Source: an uncultured Collinsella sp.
GTDB lineage: Bacteria; Actinomycetota; Coriobacteriia; Coriobacteriales; Coriobacteriaceae
Assembly: GCA_958419975.1 (NCBI GenBank)
Contig: CATZIG010000022.1
Coordinates: forward strand, 1 to 16,495
Direction: 5' to 3'
Length of the DNA: 16,495 nucleotides
A program made the position numbers and the translations under genes. The notes beneath the pieces were generated by a model, which was given only the letters and a program-made list of their open reading frames with translations, was not told where the DNA came from and did not search any database. Shown here one piece after another: positions 1 through 7,274 of the stretch (position 1 is the stretch's first letter; each line of letters begins with the position of its first letter).

Positions 1-953
1 GACTGATTAGCCCGTATACGCTCGCGGCCGCCAAGCTTGGCGGCGTGGACGAGATCTATATGGTGGGCGGCGCCCAGGCCGTGGCCGCGCTGGCGTACGG
101 TACCGAGACCATTCCGCGTGTCGACAAGATTACCGGCCCGGGCAACGCCTTTGTCGCCGCTGCCAAGCAGATTGTCTCGGGTGACGTGGGTATCGATATG
201 GTCGCCGGTCCCTCCGAGGTCTGCGTGCTGGCCGATGCCACGGCCAAGCCTATGGTGGTCGCGGCCGACCTGATGGCCCAGGCCGAGCACGACCCGCTGG
301 CAGCCTGCTATCTGGTGACCTGCGACGAGCAGTTTGCGCGTGAGGTCGAGGCGGGTATCGACATTCTGGTGGCACAGTCCCCGCGTGCCGAGATCACGCG
401 CGCCTCGCTCGATAACGAGGGCACCATCGTGGTGGCCGCCGACATGGCTGCCGCCGTCGAAGCGGTGAACACCGTGGCGCCCGAGCACCTTGAGCTGCAC
501 TGCAAGGACGCGATGGGCCTGCTCGGCGGCATTCGCAACGCCGGCGCCATCTTTGTGGGCGCTTGGAGCTCCGAGCCGCTCGGCGATTACGTTGCCGGCC
601 CCAATCACACGCTGCCGACCGGCGGTACGGCCATGTTCTCCAACCCGCTTTCGGTGGAGGAGTTCGTCAAGCGCTCGAGTGTCATTTGCTATACGCCCGA
701 GGGCCTGCTTTCCGATGCTCCCGCTACGCAGCGCCTGGCCGAGGCCGAGGGTCTGTGGGCACACGCGCTTTCGGCCGCACTGCGCCGCCGCGTGTTGGAG
801 CAGGGCGAGGATGCCGTGAGTGCCGAGTCACTCGCCGCGGCCGACCTGACCAAGGTCGCCTGGCCGGGCGACGCCGTGGCGACGGTTGCCGAGGGCGTTG
901 ACCTGGCGGCTGCGGGCGCGGATGGCGTTGGCGCGACTGGCAAGGAGGCCTAA
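1..953 (+). CDS. hisD: Histidinol dehydrogenase, 5' end missing
   Basis: Histidinol dehydrogenase carries out the last two steps of histidine synthesis, oxidising L-histidinol to L-histidine with NAD+ in the cytosol. The frame is open from base 3 to a TAA at 951-953, giving about 316 of the usual roughly 430 residues, so the N-terminal quarter lies before the window. Visible motifs are GPGNAFVAAAK, the signature DMVAGPSEV, AQAEHDP (the family's Gln and His zinc ligands), VAPEHLELH (catalytic Glu-His pair) and GDYVAGPNHTLPTGG (zinc Asp). The C-terminal zinc His is probably the one in GLWAHAL. About 55 further residues, rich in Ala, Val and Asp, follow the last conserved helix; this tail is longer than in well-known homologues. 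A GTG at 45 is internal, not the start. hisC follows after one base, so translation is probably coupled. The identification is secure. Confidence 0.97.
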   Translation, partial: LISPYTLAAAKLGGVDEIYMVGGAQAVAALAYGTETIPRVDKITGPGNAFVAAAKQIVSGDVGIDMVAGPSEVCVLADATAKPMVVAADLMAQAEHDPLAACYLVTCDEQFAREVEAGIDILVAQSPRAEITRASLDNEGTIVVAADMAAAVEAVNTVAPEHLELHCKDAMGLLGGIRNAGAIFVGAWSSEPLGDYVAGPNHTLPTGGTAMFSNPLSVEEFVKRSSVICYTPEGLLSDAPATQRLAEAEGLWAHALSAALRRRVLEQGEDAVSAESLAAADLTKVAWPGDAVATVAEGVDLAAAGADGVGATGKEA

Positions 954-954
954 T

Positions 955-2070
955 ATGGCCGAGCTCACGCCCCGTATGAAGGAGCTCGTCCAGCCCTACT
1001 TGGCCGGCATTGAGCCCTACGATCCCAACTTTACGCCCACACGCATCAACCTTTCGGCCAACGAGAACACTTATCCCGTGCCGACCGGCGTGCGCGAGGC
1101 GGTCGACGCCGCCCTGGCCGCTACACCGCTCAACCGCTATCCCGATCCCATGTCCAACGATCTGCGCGACGAGCTGGCCGCTTGGCATGGTGTGGCGCGC
1201 GAGAATGTCTGCGTGGGTAACGGCGGTGACGAGCTGCTCTATAACTACCTGCTGGCGTTTGGCGGCGCTGGGCGAACCCTGCTCAACTGCCCGCCGTGCT
1301 TTAGCGAGTACGCGTTCTTTGCGTCGCTCTGCCAGACCGAGGTGCGCGACGTGTGGCGCGACCCTGCGACCTTTGAGCTCGACCAGGCAGCCGTGCTTGC
1401 GGCGGCGCCCGAGTGCAACCTGGCAATCGTGACCTCGCCCAATAACCCCACGGGTGATGTGACGCCGCTCGACTTTGTCGCGGCGCTGTGCGATGCGTGC
1501 CCCGGCATGGTAATGGTCGACGAGGCCTACGTTGAGTTTGCCGACGATTCGTTTGGCGCGGCCACCACGGCGCAGGGGCTTATCGCCGAGCATCCCAACC
1601 TGGTGATTTTACATACGCTGTCCAAGGCGTTTGGCGCTGCCGGTACGCGTCTGGGTTACGTGATCGCGGTGCCGGAAGTCATCGACGTGTTCGCGGCGAT
1701 TCGCCAGATCTATTCGGTTAATGTGCTGAGCCAGGCCGCCGCGCTTGCCTGCGTGCGTGCCCGCGATGCGTACGCGCCCGTGGTGGCACAGGTCGCATCC
1801 GAGCGCGAGCGCGAGCTGTGCGCCCTGCGCGCGATGGCTACCGAGGGCCTGCCCGTGGAGGCATGGCCGAGCGCGGCGAACTTTGTGCTCGTGCGTACGC
1901 CGCATGCCACGCGCGTGCGCGAGCGCCTACGCGACGAGTATTCGATTTTGGTGCGCGACTTTAGCTATGCGCCGGGGCTTGCGGACTGTCTGCGCATTAC
2001 CGTGGGCACGCCGCAGGAAAACGATGAGGTACTGGCTGCGTTTGCCGTGCTGGTGAAGGAGGAGATCTAG
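955..2070 (+). CDS. hisC: Histidinol-phosphate aminotransferase
   Basis: PLP-dependent aminotransferase (fold type I) converting imidazole-acetol phosphate and glutamate to histidinol phosphate and 2-oxoglutarate. The start is ATG 955, with Shine-Dalgarno AAGGAGG at 942-948 inside the end of hisD; the frame is also open upstream, but that part overlaps hisD. The product has 371 residues, normal for the family. Motifs are SPNNPTG (161-167), VDEAY with Asp189 and Tyr192, the Schiff-base lysine Lys224 in HTLSKAFG, and a C-terminal RITVG whose Arg347 should bind the substrate carboxylate or phosphate. An AAGGAGG at its 3' end serves hisB, which begins on the base after the stop codon. Related broad-specificity aminotransferases exist, but the position between hisD and hisB settles the role. 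Confidence 0.96.
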   Translation: MAELTPRMKELVQPYLAGIEPYDPNFTPTRINLSANENTYPVPTGVREAVDAALAATPLNRYPDPMSNDLRDELAAWHGVARENVCVGNGGDELLYNYLLAFGGAGRTLLNCPPCFSEYAFFASLCQTEVRDVWRDPATFELDQAAVLAAAPECNLAIVTSPNNPTGDVTPLDFVAALCDACPGMVMVDEAYVEFADDSFGAATTAQGLIAEHPNLVILHTLSKAFGAAGTRLGYVIAVPEVIDVFAAIRQIYSVNVLSQAAALACVRARDAYAPVVAQVASERERELCALRAMATEGLPVEAWPSAANFVLVRTPHATRVRERLRDEYSILVRDFSYAPGLADCLRITVGTPQENDEVLAAFAVLVKEEI

Positions 2071-2658
2071 ATGGGCCGTTATGCCGAGGTGACCCGCAAG
2101 ACGGGGGAGACCGACATTGTCGTCAAACTCGACCTGGATGGAACCGGTATGTGCGATATCTCGACCGGCGTACCGTTTTTCGACCATATGCTCAACGCCT
2201 TTGGCCGCCATGGCCTGTTTGATTTGACGGTGCATGCGGTAGGCGACGTTGAGGTCGACGCGCACCATACCGTCGAGGACACGGGCATTGTGTTGGGCGA
2301 GGCGTTTTGCCGGGCGCTGGGCGACAAAGCGGGTATTACGCGCTTTGCCGATGCGGCGATCGCCATGGACGAGACGCTCGTGATGGCCGCCGTGGACATT
2401 TCGGGTCGTGGCCAGGCCTATTGCGAGCTGCCCGTGCCGACCGAGCGCGTGGGTAGCTTCGATACTGAGCTAGCCGTCGAGTTCTTCTATGCCTTCGCGC
2501 GTGACGCCAAGCTCACGCTGCACGTGCGCGAGCTGGCGGGCGGCAACTCGCACCACATTATCGAAGCCGCCTTTAAGGCCGTGGGCCGCACGATGCGCCG
2601 CGCCTGCGAGCTCGATCCCCGCGTGCAGGGCATCCCCAGCACCAAGGGCTCGCTGTAA
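2071..2658 (+). CDS. hisB: Imidazoleglycerol-phosphate dehydratase (monofunctional)
   Basis: Dehydrates imidazole glycerol phosphate to imidazole-acetol phosphate and works as a manganese-containing oligomer. The protein has 195 residues, the size of the single-domain actinobacterial and Gram-positive form. It lacks the N-terminal HAD phosphatase domain of the enterobacterial bifunctional HisB. Metal-binding signatures are VPFFDHMLNAFGRHG, DAHHTVEDTG and the C-terminal GGNSHHIIEAAFKA. The start abuts the hisC stop, and its ribosome site AAGGAGG (2056-2062) lies inside hisC. The TAA stop touches a long inverted repeat that separates this gene from hisH. Because this form cannot remove the phosphate, a separate histidinol-phosphatase is needed; the PHP gene at 6170-7081 fits. 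Confidence 0.97.
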   Translation: MGRYAEVTRKTGETDIVVKLDLDGTGMCDISTGVPFFDHMLNAFGRHGLFDLTVHAVGDVEVDAHHTVEDTGIVLGEAFCRALGDKAGITRFADAAIAMDETLVMAAVDISGRGQAYCELPVPTERVGSFDTELAVEFFYAFARDAKLTLHVRELAGGNSHHIIEAAFKAVGRTMRRACELDPRVQGIPSTKGSL

Positions 2659-2771
2659 CCTGCCAAAAAGGGACAGGTTTATTTTGGCAGGTTTTATCTG
2701 CGGAAATGCTGTCTCATGTGGTGGGTGAACGTTTAACCGACCAAAATAAACCTGTCCCTTTTTGGCAGGTT
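2657..2771. repeat. Perfect 31-bp inverted repeat between hisB and hisH
   Basis: The arms at 2657-2687 and 2741-2771 are exact reverse complements, separated by a 53-base loop. The left arm starts in the hisB stop codon. Inside it a second hairpin is possible: CCTGCCAAAA at 2659-2668 pairs exactly with TTTTGGCAGG at 2682-2691. The transcript would form a very stable stem in the middle of the his operon. There is no clean U-run immediately after the stem, so it is not a standard terminator. It could stabilise or process the mRNA, attenuate transcription, or be a small foldback (MITE/REP-like) insertion. No transposase is visible in the window. Confidence 0.93.
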
Positions 2772-2796
2772 TTGAATGGGAAAAGGGAGGGGTCGC

Positions 2797-3498
2797 GTGG
2801 GCGAACCGAAGATCGTGGTGGTCGACTACCACAAGGGCAACTTGTCGAGCGTCGTACGCGGGCTTGCGCGCGCCGGTGCCGCTGCCTGCACATCGGACGA
2901 TCCGGAGCAGATCCGCAACGCCGACGGCCTGGTCATCCCGGGCGTGGGCGCGTTCTATGACGCAATCGCCTTTATGCGCCAGAGCGGCGAGGAGGTGGCC
3001 GTGCTCGATGCCGTTGCCGCCGGAACCCCGCTGCTCGGCATCTGCCTGGGCCTTCAGCTATTTTTTGAGCGCGGCAACGAGGGCGTGCCTGCGGACGAGG
3101 GCGCGGACGCGGACGACGATGCCTCCGAGCAGACCGGTGGTCCCTGGGTCGATGGCCTGGGCATCATGCGTGGCTCGTGCACGCACCTGGAGTCGAGCCG
3201 TCTGAAGGTCCCGCACGTGGGCTGGGATCAGGTGCACATGACGCCTGCCGGCGCGGCCGATCCGCTGCTCGCCGGTTTTGCCGAGGGCGCCAATATGTAC
3301 TTCACCCACAGCTACGCGGTGGCCGGCGACGTCGATGCCGCCGATGTGTTGGCGCGCACGCACTATACACGGAGTTTCCCGTGCATCGTGCGCCACGGCA
3401 ACGTGTGGGGCTGCCAGTTCCATCCCGAGAAATCCTCCGCGCTGGGTCAGCGCATCCTTAAGAATTTCGTCAGCATCGTCGAGGAGGTCGGCCGATGA
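2797..3498 (+). CDS. hisH: Imidazole glycerol phosphate synthase, glutaminase subunit
   Basis: Class I glutamine amidotransferase that makes ammonia from glutamine and channels it to HisF. I choose GTG 2797 because AGGGAGG (2784-2790) sits six bases upstream; an in-frame ATG at 2776 would add seven residues but has no good ribosome site. With this start the protein has 233 residues. The catalytic triad is visible: Cys83 in LGICLGLQ, and His209 and Glu211 in QFHPEKSS. After the nucleophile elbow there is an acidic, low-complexity insertion (about residues 95-118, DEGADADDDASEQ) that makes the protein longer than the typical 200-210. The stop overlaps the hisA start as ATGA, so translation is probably coupled. 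Confidence 0.95.
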   Translation: MGEPKIVVVDYHKGNLSSVVRGLARAGAAACTSDDPEQIRNADGLVIPGVGAFYDAIAFMRQSGEEVAVLDAVAAGTPLLGICLGLQLFFERGNEGVPADEGADADDDASEQTGGPWVDGLGIMRGSCTHLESSRLKVPHVGWDQVHMTPAGAADPLLAGFAEGANMYFTHSYAVAGDVDAADVLARTHYTRSFPCIVRHGNVWGCQFHPEKSSALGQRILKNFVSIVEEVGR

Positions 3499-4238
3499 TT
3501 CTGTTTCCCGCAATCGATTTGATCGGCGGCAAGGTCGTGCGCTTGGAGCGCGGCGACCGGAGCCGCTGCAAGGTATATTCCGACGACCCCGTGGCCGTCG
3601 CCCGCTCCTTTGCCGAGCAGGGCGCAAGCTGGGTGCATGTCGTCGACCTGTCCGCTGCCTTTGGCGAGGACGAGGACGCGTGCGCTGCCAACTCGGCAGC
3701 GATCGAGGCCATCTGCGGCGTCGATGGTCTGTCCGTGGATGTGGGCGGCGGCGTTCGCTCGCTCGCGCGCATCGACGAGCTGGCCGGCTATGGCGCTCGC
3801 CGCATTGCACTGGGTACCGTGCTGGTGACCGAGCCGGGTTTTGCCGAGGTGGCAGCCCAAGGCTTTGGTGGGCTACTGGTGGCAGACATCGCCGCGCGCG
3901 ACGGCCAGGTCAAGGTGAACGGCTGGCGCGACGGCGCGGGTATGGCGCTCGACGATGCCGTGGCGCAGCTTTCCGAGCTGGGCTTTAAGCACCTGGTCTA
4001 TACCGATATCGCGCGCGACGGCATGCAGACGGGCATCGATGTGGCGGCGTATCGCCATGTTGCCAAGGTCGCGGGCTTTCCTGTCGTGGCTTCGGGCGGC
4101 ATCTCTACGCTCGACGACATTCGCGCGCTGGCTGCGGTGGGTGAGGATGCTATTGAGGGCGCCATTACCGGCCGTGCGCTCTACGAAGGCAACTTTACGC
4201 TGGCCCAGGTGCTGGCCGCCGCCCGAGGGGAGGAGTAG
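3495..4238 (+). CDS. hisA: Phosphoribosyl-formimino-AICAR-phosphate isomerase
   Basis: Amadori isomerase converting ProFAR to PRFAR, a (beta/alpha)8 barrel of 247 residues. The N-terminus MILFPAIDLIGGKVVRL carries the catalytic base Asp8. The acid Asp131 is in VADIAARDG, and Thr170 lies in YTDIARDGM. Phosphate-binding glycine motifs VGGGVRS and ASGGIS mark the two half-barrels. The start overlaps the hisH stop, with GAGGAGG upstream at 3481-3487. Some actinobacteria use a dual HisA/TrpF enzyme (PriA). The sequence alone does not exclude that here, and the presence of trpF elsewhere in the genome would inform it. Confidence 0.95.
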   Translation: MILFPAIDLIGGKVVRLERGDRSRCKVYSDDPVAVARSFAEQGASWVHVVDLSAAFGEDEDACAANSAAIEAICGVDGLSVDVGGGVRSLARIDELAGYGARRIALGTVLVTEPGFAEVAAQGFGGLLVADIAARDGQVKVNGWRDGAGMALDDAVAQLSELGFKHLVYTDIARDGMQTGIDVAAYRHVAKVAGFPVVASGGISTLDDIRALAAVGEDAIEGAITGRALYEGNFTLAQVLAAARGEE

Positions 4239-4241
4239 CCC

Positions 4242-5024
4242 ATGCTTACCAAACGCGTGATTCCCTGTCTGGATGTTAAGGACGGCCGCGTGGTCAAGGG
4301 CGTCAACTTTGTGAGCCTGCGCGATGCGGGCGACCCGGTGGAGCTGGCCCGCGCCTACGACCGCGAAGGTGCGGACGAGGTCGTATTTTTGGACATTACC
4401 GCGACGAGTGACAACCGTGCGACGACCATCGAGATGGCGGCGCACGCAGCCGAGGAGCTCGCTATTCCCTATACCGTGGGCGGCGGCTTTCGCGACTTGG
4501 CGGGCATGCGGACCATGGTTGCCGCCGGTGCCGACAAGGTGTCGCTCAACTCGGCGGCCGTGCGTGACCCGTCGCTGATTAGCCAGGCTGCCGCGGCTTT
4601 TGGCAGTCAGGCCGTGGTCGTGGCGATCGATGCCAAGCGCGTCGGTTTGCCCGGAGAGCCGGGTGCCGACAAGTGGGAGGTCTTCACGGCGGGCGGCCGC
4701 AACGCCACGGGTATCGACGCGGTGGCGTGGGCCGAGGAAGCGGCTCGTCGCGGCGCCGGCGAGATCTTGCTGACCAGTATGGATCGCGACGGCACCAAGG
4801 CCGGCTTTGACCTGGCACTCACCCGTGCCGTGGCGCGCGCGGTGCCGATTCCCGTTATTGCGAGCGGCGGCGTGGGCACGCTCGAGCATTTTGCCGAGGG
4901 CGTGATCGAGGGCGAAGCCGATGCCGTGCTGGCGGCCAGCGTCTTTCACTTTGGGACCTTCAGCATTCGCGAAGTCAAAGAGTATATGGCCAGCCAAGGC
5001 ATTCCTGTGAGGCTGGACTTCTAA
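4242..5024 (+). CDS. hisF: Imidazole glycerol phosphate synthase, cyclase subunit
   Basis: Uses ammonia from HisH to turn PRFAR into imidazole glycerol phosphate and AICAR. The protein has 260 residues and a (beta/alpha)8 barrel related to HisA. The start MLTKRVIPCLDVKDGRVVKG places the catalytic Asp11, and Asp130 lies in VVVAIDAKR. VGGGFRD and ASGGVGT are the phosphate sites, and TSMDRDGTK is the conserved late-barrel motif. It lies three bases after hisA, with a GGGAGGAG ribosome site inside the end of hisA. The gap to hisI is longer (142 bases) and holds an imperfect inverted repeat. Confidence 0.97.
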   Translation: MLTKRVIPCLDVKDGRVVKGVNFVSLRDAGDPVELARAYDREGADEVVFLDITATSDNRATTIEMAAHAAEELAIPYTVGGGFRDLAGMRTMVAAGADKVSLNSAAVRDPSLISQAAAAFGSQAVVVAIDAKRVGLPGEPGADKWEVFTAGGRNATGIDAVAWAEEAARRGAGEILLTSMDRDGTKAGFDLALTRAVARAVPIPVIASGGVGTLEHFAEGVIEGEADAVLAASVFHFGTFSIREVKEYMASQGIPVRLDF

Positions 5025-5033
5025 TGCTGCGGC

Positions 5034-5128
5034 TTGCCCAGGCACCCGACCTTTCGGCTCCAACCCTCCTCGCGTACCTAAGTACGCTTCGTCGGGCTTG
5101 TCGCTCGTAATCTCGGGCACCTGGACAA
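5034..5128. repeat. Imperfect inverted-repeat element between hisF and hisI
   Basis: A 16-base arm at 5034-5049 (TTGCCCAGGCACCCGA) and its reverse complement at 5113-5128 match at 13 of 16 positions. Inside is a perfect six-base stem, GCGTAC-CTAA-GTACGC, near 5083-5098. The span starts ten bases after the hisF stop and ends 38 bases before the hisI start. No U-run follows, so a terminator is unlikely. It may be a dispersed intergenic repeat or a processing hairpin. Confidence 0.6.
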
Positions 5129-5166
5129 CCCTCGCCGACCTGCGAAGTTTGAATTTGGGAAGAGAA

Positions 5167-5496
5167 ATGGAAGAGATAACCGATCCTTCAAAGCTTACAT
5201 ACGACGCCAAGGGGCTGATTCCTTGTGTTGTTCAGCAGTATGACACCGGCGAGGTGCTTATGGTTGCCTGGATGAACGAGGAGTCGGTGGGGTTGACGCT
5301 CAAGACCGGCACCACGTGGTTTTGGAGCCGTAGCCGCCAGGAGCTCTGGAACAAGGGAGCGACGAGCGGCAATATGCAGGAGGTCAAGGAACTCTGGGCC
5401 GACTGCGATAGCGATACGCTGCTGGTCAAGGTCGACTCGCCGGGTCCGGCCTGCCACACCGGCAACCGTACCTGCTTCTTTAAGAAACTCGCGTAG
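5167..5496 (+). CDS. hisI: Phosphoribosyl-AMP cyclohydrolase
   Basis: Opens the adenine ring of phosphoribosyl-AMP, the third step of the pathway, using zinc and magnesium. ATG 5167 gives 109 residues, normal for a stand-alone HisI, and an N-terminus close to the family. An upstream in-frame GTG at 5098 would add 23 residues encoded by the inverted-repeat region and is less likely. The ribosome site GGGAAGAG is close and weak. The metal motifs are DCDSD (magnesium aspartates plus the first zinc cysteine) followed by PACHTGNRTCF (two more cysteines). The WSRSRQELWNKGATSGN core is typical. HisI and HisE are separate genes here, not fused as in enterobacteria. Confidence 0.96.
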   Translation: MEEITDPSKLTYDAKGLIPCVVQQYDTGEVLMVAWMNEESVGLTLKTGTTWFWSRSRQELWNKGATSGNMQEVKELWADCDSDTLLVKVDSPGPACHTGNRTCFFKKLA

Positions 5497-5542
5497 GGCG
5501 GGCGCTCGACTAAGCGCTTGGCCAACCAGAAAGGATTGAACC

Positions 5543-5860
5543 ATGGGTGTGCGCACTGCGAATGTTCAGGATGGAAATATCGGTGAGACGCTGACGGGGT
5601 TGGCCGAGGTGATTCATGGTCGTCGCGACGCATCGCCGCAGGAGAGCTACACCGCTCGCCTGTTGACCGACGTCGAGGACGAGCTGCTCAAGAAGCTTGC
5701 CGAGGAGGCGAGCGAGGTCATCATGGCCTGTAAGGATAACGACCACGATCACATTCGCTACGAGGCCGGCGACCTGGTCTACCACCTGCTCGTGACGCTT
5801 GAGCGCTACGGCATCACCCTCGACGAACTGGCCGGCGAACTCAACGCCCGCCGCCACTAG
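5543..5860 (+). CDS. hisE: Phosphoribosyl-ATP pyrophosphatase
   Basis: Removes pyrophosphate from phosphoribosyl-ATP, the second step of histidine synthesis. The protein is 105 residues of all-alpha, MazG-like fold. ATG 5543 follows AGAAAGGA at 5528-5535. The metal-binding helices are seen in KLAEEASEVIMACK and YEAGDLVYHLLV. It is the last gene of the operon in this window. Its TAG stop lies inside the left arm of a large palindromic element (5856-6168), so the mRNA 3' end probably forms in or near that structure. Confidence 0.95.
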   Translation: MGVRTANVQDGNIGETLTGLAEVIHGRRDASPQESYTARLLTDVEDELLKKLAEEASEVIMACKDNDHDHIRYEAGDLVYHLLVTLERYGITLDELAGELNARRH

Positions 5861-6168
5861 TCATTGGGGACGTTCTTAAACGACTAGTCGTTTGGGACAG
5901 TCTTTGCCGGCGCTGCCAAATAGCATGCCCAATTACTACGATGAAACTGGATCTGCTGACCACACGTCGATTTTGAGCAAATCGTCAACGCTTCTACCTG
6001 CGGTTTTATTTTCCACATTAAGCCGATGGTCGGAGGTTTGCGGTTCATCGTAGTAAACGGGCGTTCTTTTTGGCGGGTGGTGTTGCACGGGCGTCGGTGG
6101 TGAGCAAAACGACCTGTTTTCCTCCGTCCCCAAGGGGTCATTTGTGAAGAGTGTCCCCAACGACTAGT
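5856..6168. mobile_element. Nested palindromic (MITE-like) element between hisE and hisJ
   Basis: This fills the whole 309-base gap between two convergent genes. The outer 22-base arms at 5856-5877 and 6147-6168 match as inverted repeats at 19 of 22 positions, with the shared core ACTAGTC-n-TTGGGGAC. A perfect 16-base palindrome AAACGACTAGTCGTTT (5878-5893) follows the left arm. Further in, TTACTACGATGAA (5933-5945) pairs perfectly with its complement at 6044-6056. In the centre CGATTT-TGAGC-AAATCG can also pair. The arms overlap or touch the stop codons of both flanking genes. No convincing coding region is inside, and I cannot see a target duplication. A foldback element mobilised in trans, or a structured bidirectional 3' end, would both fit. 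Confidence 0.7.
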
Positions 6169-6169
6169 C

Positions 6170-7081
6170 TTAGGCGAGGGGCGTGGGCTCCCATTCTCCG
6201 GTGAGGTGGGGGATGTCGAAGGTTCGATAGCCACAGTCGTAGGCGTGGGCCTGGGCCTCGCGGATGTTCCAGCAGATATCGCAGGCGCGGTGCGCATCCG
6301 AACCAAAGGTAATGGGCACCTCGGCATGGGCAAAGCAACGCAGCAATCCGGTCGCGGGGTAGTAGTCGTCGAGCCCCTTGCGCGGCGCGGCAGTCGAGAC
6401 CTCAACGCGGCGGCCCGTGTCGTGTGCACACTCTGCCATCTGCTCCCAGAATGGCGCGGGGTCAAAGTCGGGCGCAAAGCCTTCCTTCGAAAAGCGCATG
6501 ACCAGGTCGGGGTGGGCCATTACATCAAAGTTAAGCGGGCTTTCACAGGCGCGGCACCAGTTATCGACATAGCGCTCCCACACGCCGCGTACGCCCAGGT
6601 TTTCCCAAACATGCAGGTCGGTGTCATCGTCGACCCAGCCACAAAGCGAATCGGGCGTATCGGGACGAGCGACGTCCTCCGTCCCCGCCGTGCCCGCAGC
6701 ACCGGCCATGATATCGCCCGGATCGCCAGTCCAGTGCACACTGCCCAAGCGCACTATGGCACCCGCTGACCAGCGCTCGACCAAAGGCTCGCAGCCCTCG
6801 TACCAATCGCATTCAAAGCCATAGATAAGCTCGAGCTCCGGCGCAATCTGCGCGGCAAGCTTGCGGGCGTCCTCAAAGGCCAGGCGATGTGCCGGCAGGT
6901 CGCCCTCGACAACCTGCACTTCGCAGTTGGCGTCCATGCTGGCGGGTAGGGTGAGGTGGTCAGTCGAGACCATGACGTGGCACCCGGCCGCAGCAGCGGC
7001 GCGAACGTTGTCCTCAAACGAGGCGTGCCCGTCCGAAAACGAGGTGTGGGTATGGCAATCGACCAGCGGGCAAGCAGACAT
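6170..7081 (-). CDS. hisJ: PHP-family histidinol-phosphatase (HisJ/HisK type)
   Basis: Probably hydrolyses histidinol phosphate to histidinol, the step the short HisB cannot do. The protein has 303 residues. The start at 7081 has AAAGGAG a few bases upstream on this strand. PHP metal motifs are present in order: HTHTSFSDGH (His10, His12, Asp17, His19), STDH (Asp41, His42), GFECDW (Glu90), SVHW (His116), MAHPDL and GSDAH. This matches the trinuclear metal site of the HisK family. It is convergent with the his operon and separated from it by the palindromic element, so it is likely to have its own promoter. A general PHP phosphoesterase with another substrate is possible, but the location favours histidine synthesis. 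Confidence 0.88.
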   Translation of the reverse strand: MSACPLVDCHTHTSFSDGHASFEDNVRAAAAAGCHVMVSTDHLTLPASMDANCEVQVVEGDLPAHRLAFEDARKLAAQIAPELELIYGFECDWYEGCEPLVERWSAGAIVRLGSVHWTGDPGDIMAGAAGTAGTEDVARPDTPDSLCGWVDDDTDLHVWENLGVRGVWERYVDNWCRACESPLNFDVMAHPDLVMRFSKEGFAPDFDPAPFWEQMAECAHDTGRRVEVSTAAPRKGLDDYYPATGLLRCFAHAEVPITFGSDAHRACDICWNIREAQAHAYDCGYRTFDIPHLTGEWEPTPLA

Positions 7082-7113
7082 GGCAGCTCCTTTGCGTCAG
7101 GCGAATTCGCTCC

Positions 7114-7119
7114 ATTGTA
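7114..7119 (-). promoter_or_regulatory. Possible -10 box for the PHP phosphatase gene
   Basis: On the - strand the hexamer TACAAT lies 32 bases before the start codon, a plausible place for a sigma-70 -10 box. I do not see a good -35 hexamer 16-18 bases farther upstream, so this is weak. Confidence 0.35.
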
Positions 7120-7274
7120 GCGGCGCGGCTCTCGATGCGACGAGCGCGCCGGGGTGTCGGTTTCTTGCGGACAGGGAAAATCGCGCTCATCGCGCTCCGC
7201 CACATCCACGCCGCCCGCGATGTGCTAGCGTTTGAATGAACAAAACGAGCCCGTGCGGAAAGGAGCCGGACCGT

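Noticed and set aside
2657..2771. Ordinary terminator after hisB
   Set aside because: The his genes continue immediately downstream and there is no U-run directly after the stem.
3873..5210. 445-residue reading frame on the - strand
   Set aside because: It runs antisense to hisF and the end of hisA, has no family motifs, and is explained by high-GC codon bias.
5936..6160. Possible 74-residue gene on the - strand inside the palindromic element
   Set aside because: It would need a TTG start, lacks a ribosome site, and its sequence is dictated by the inverted repeats.
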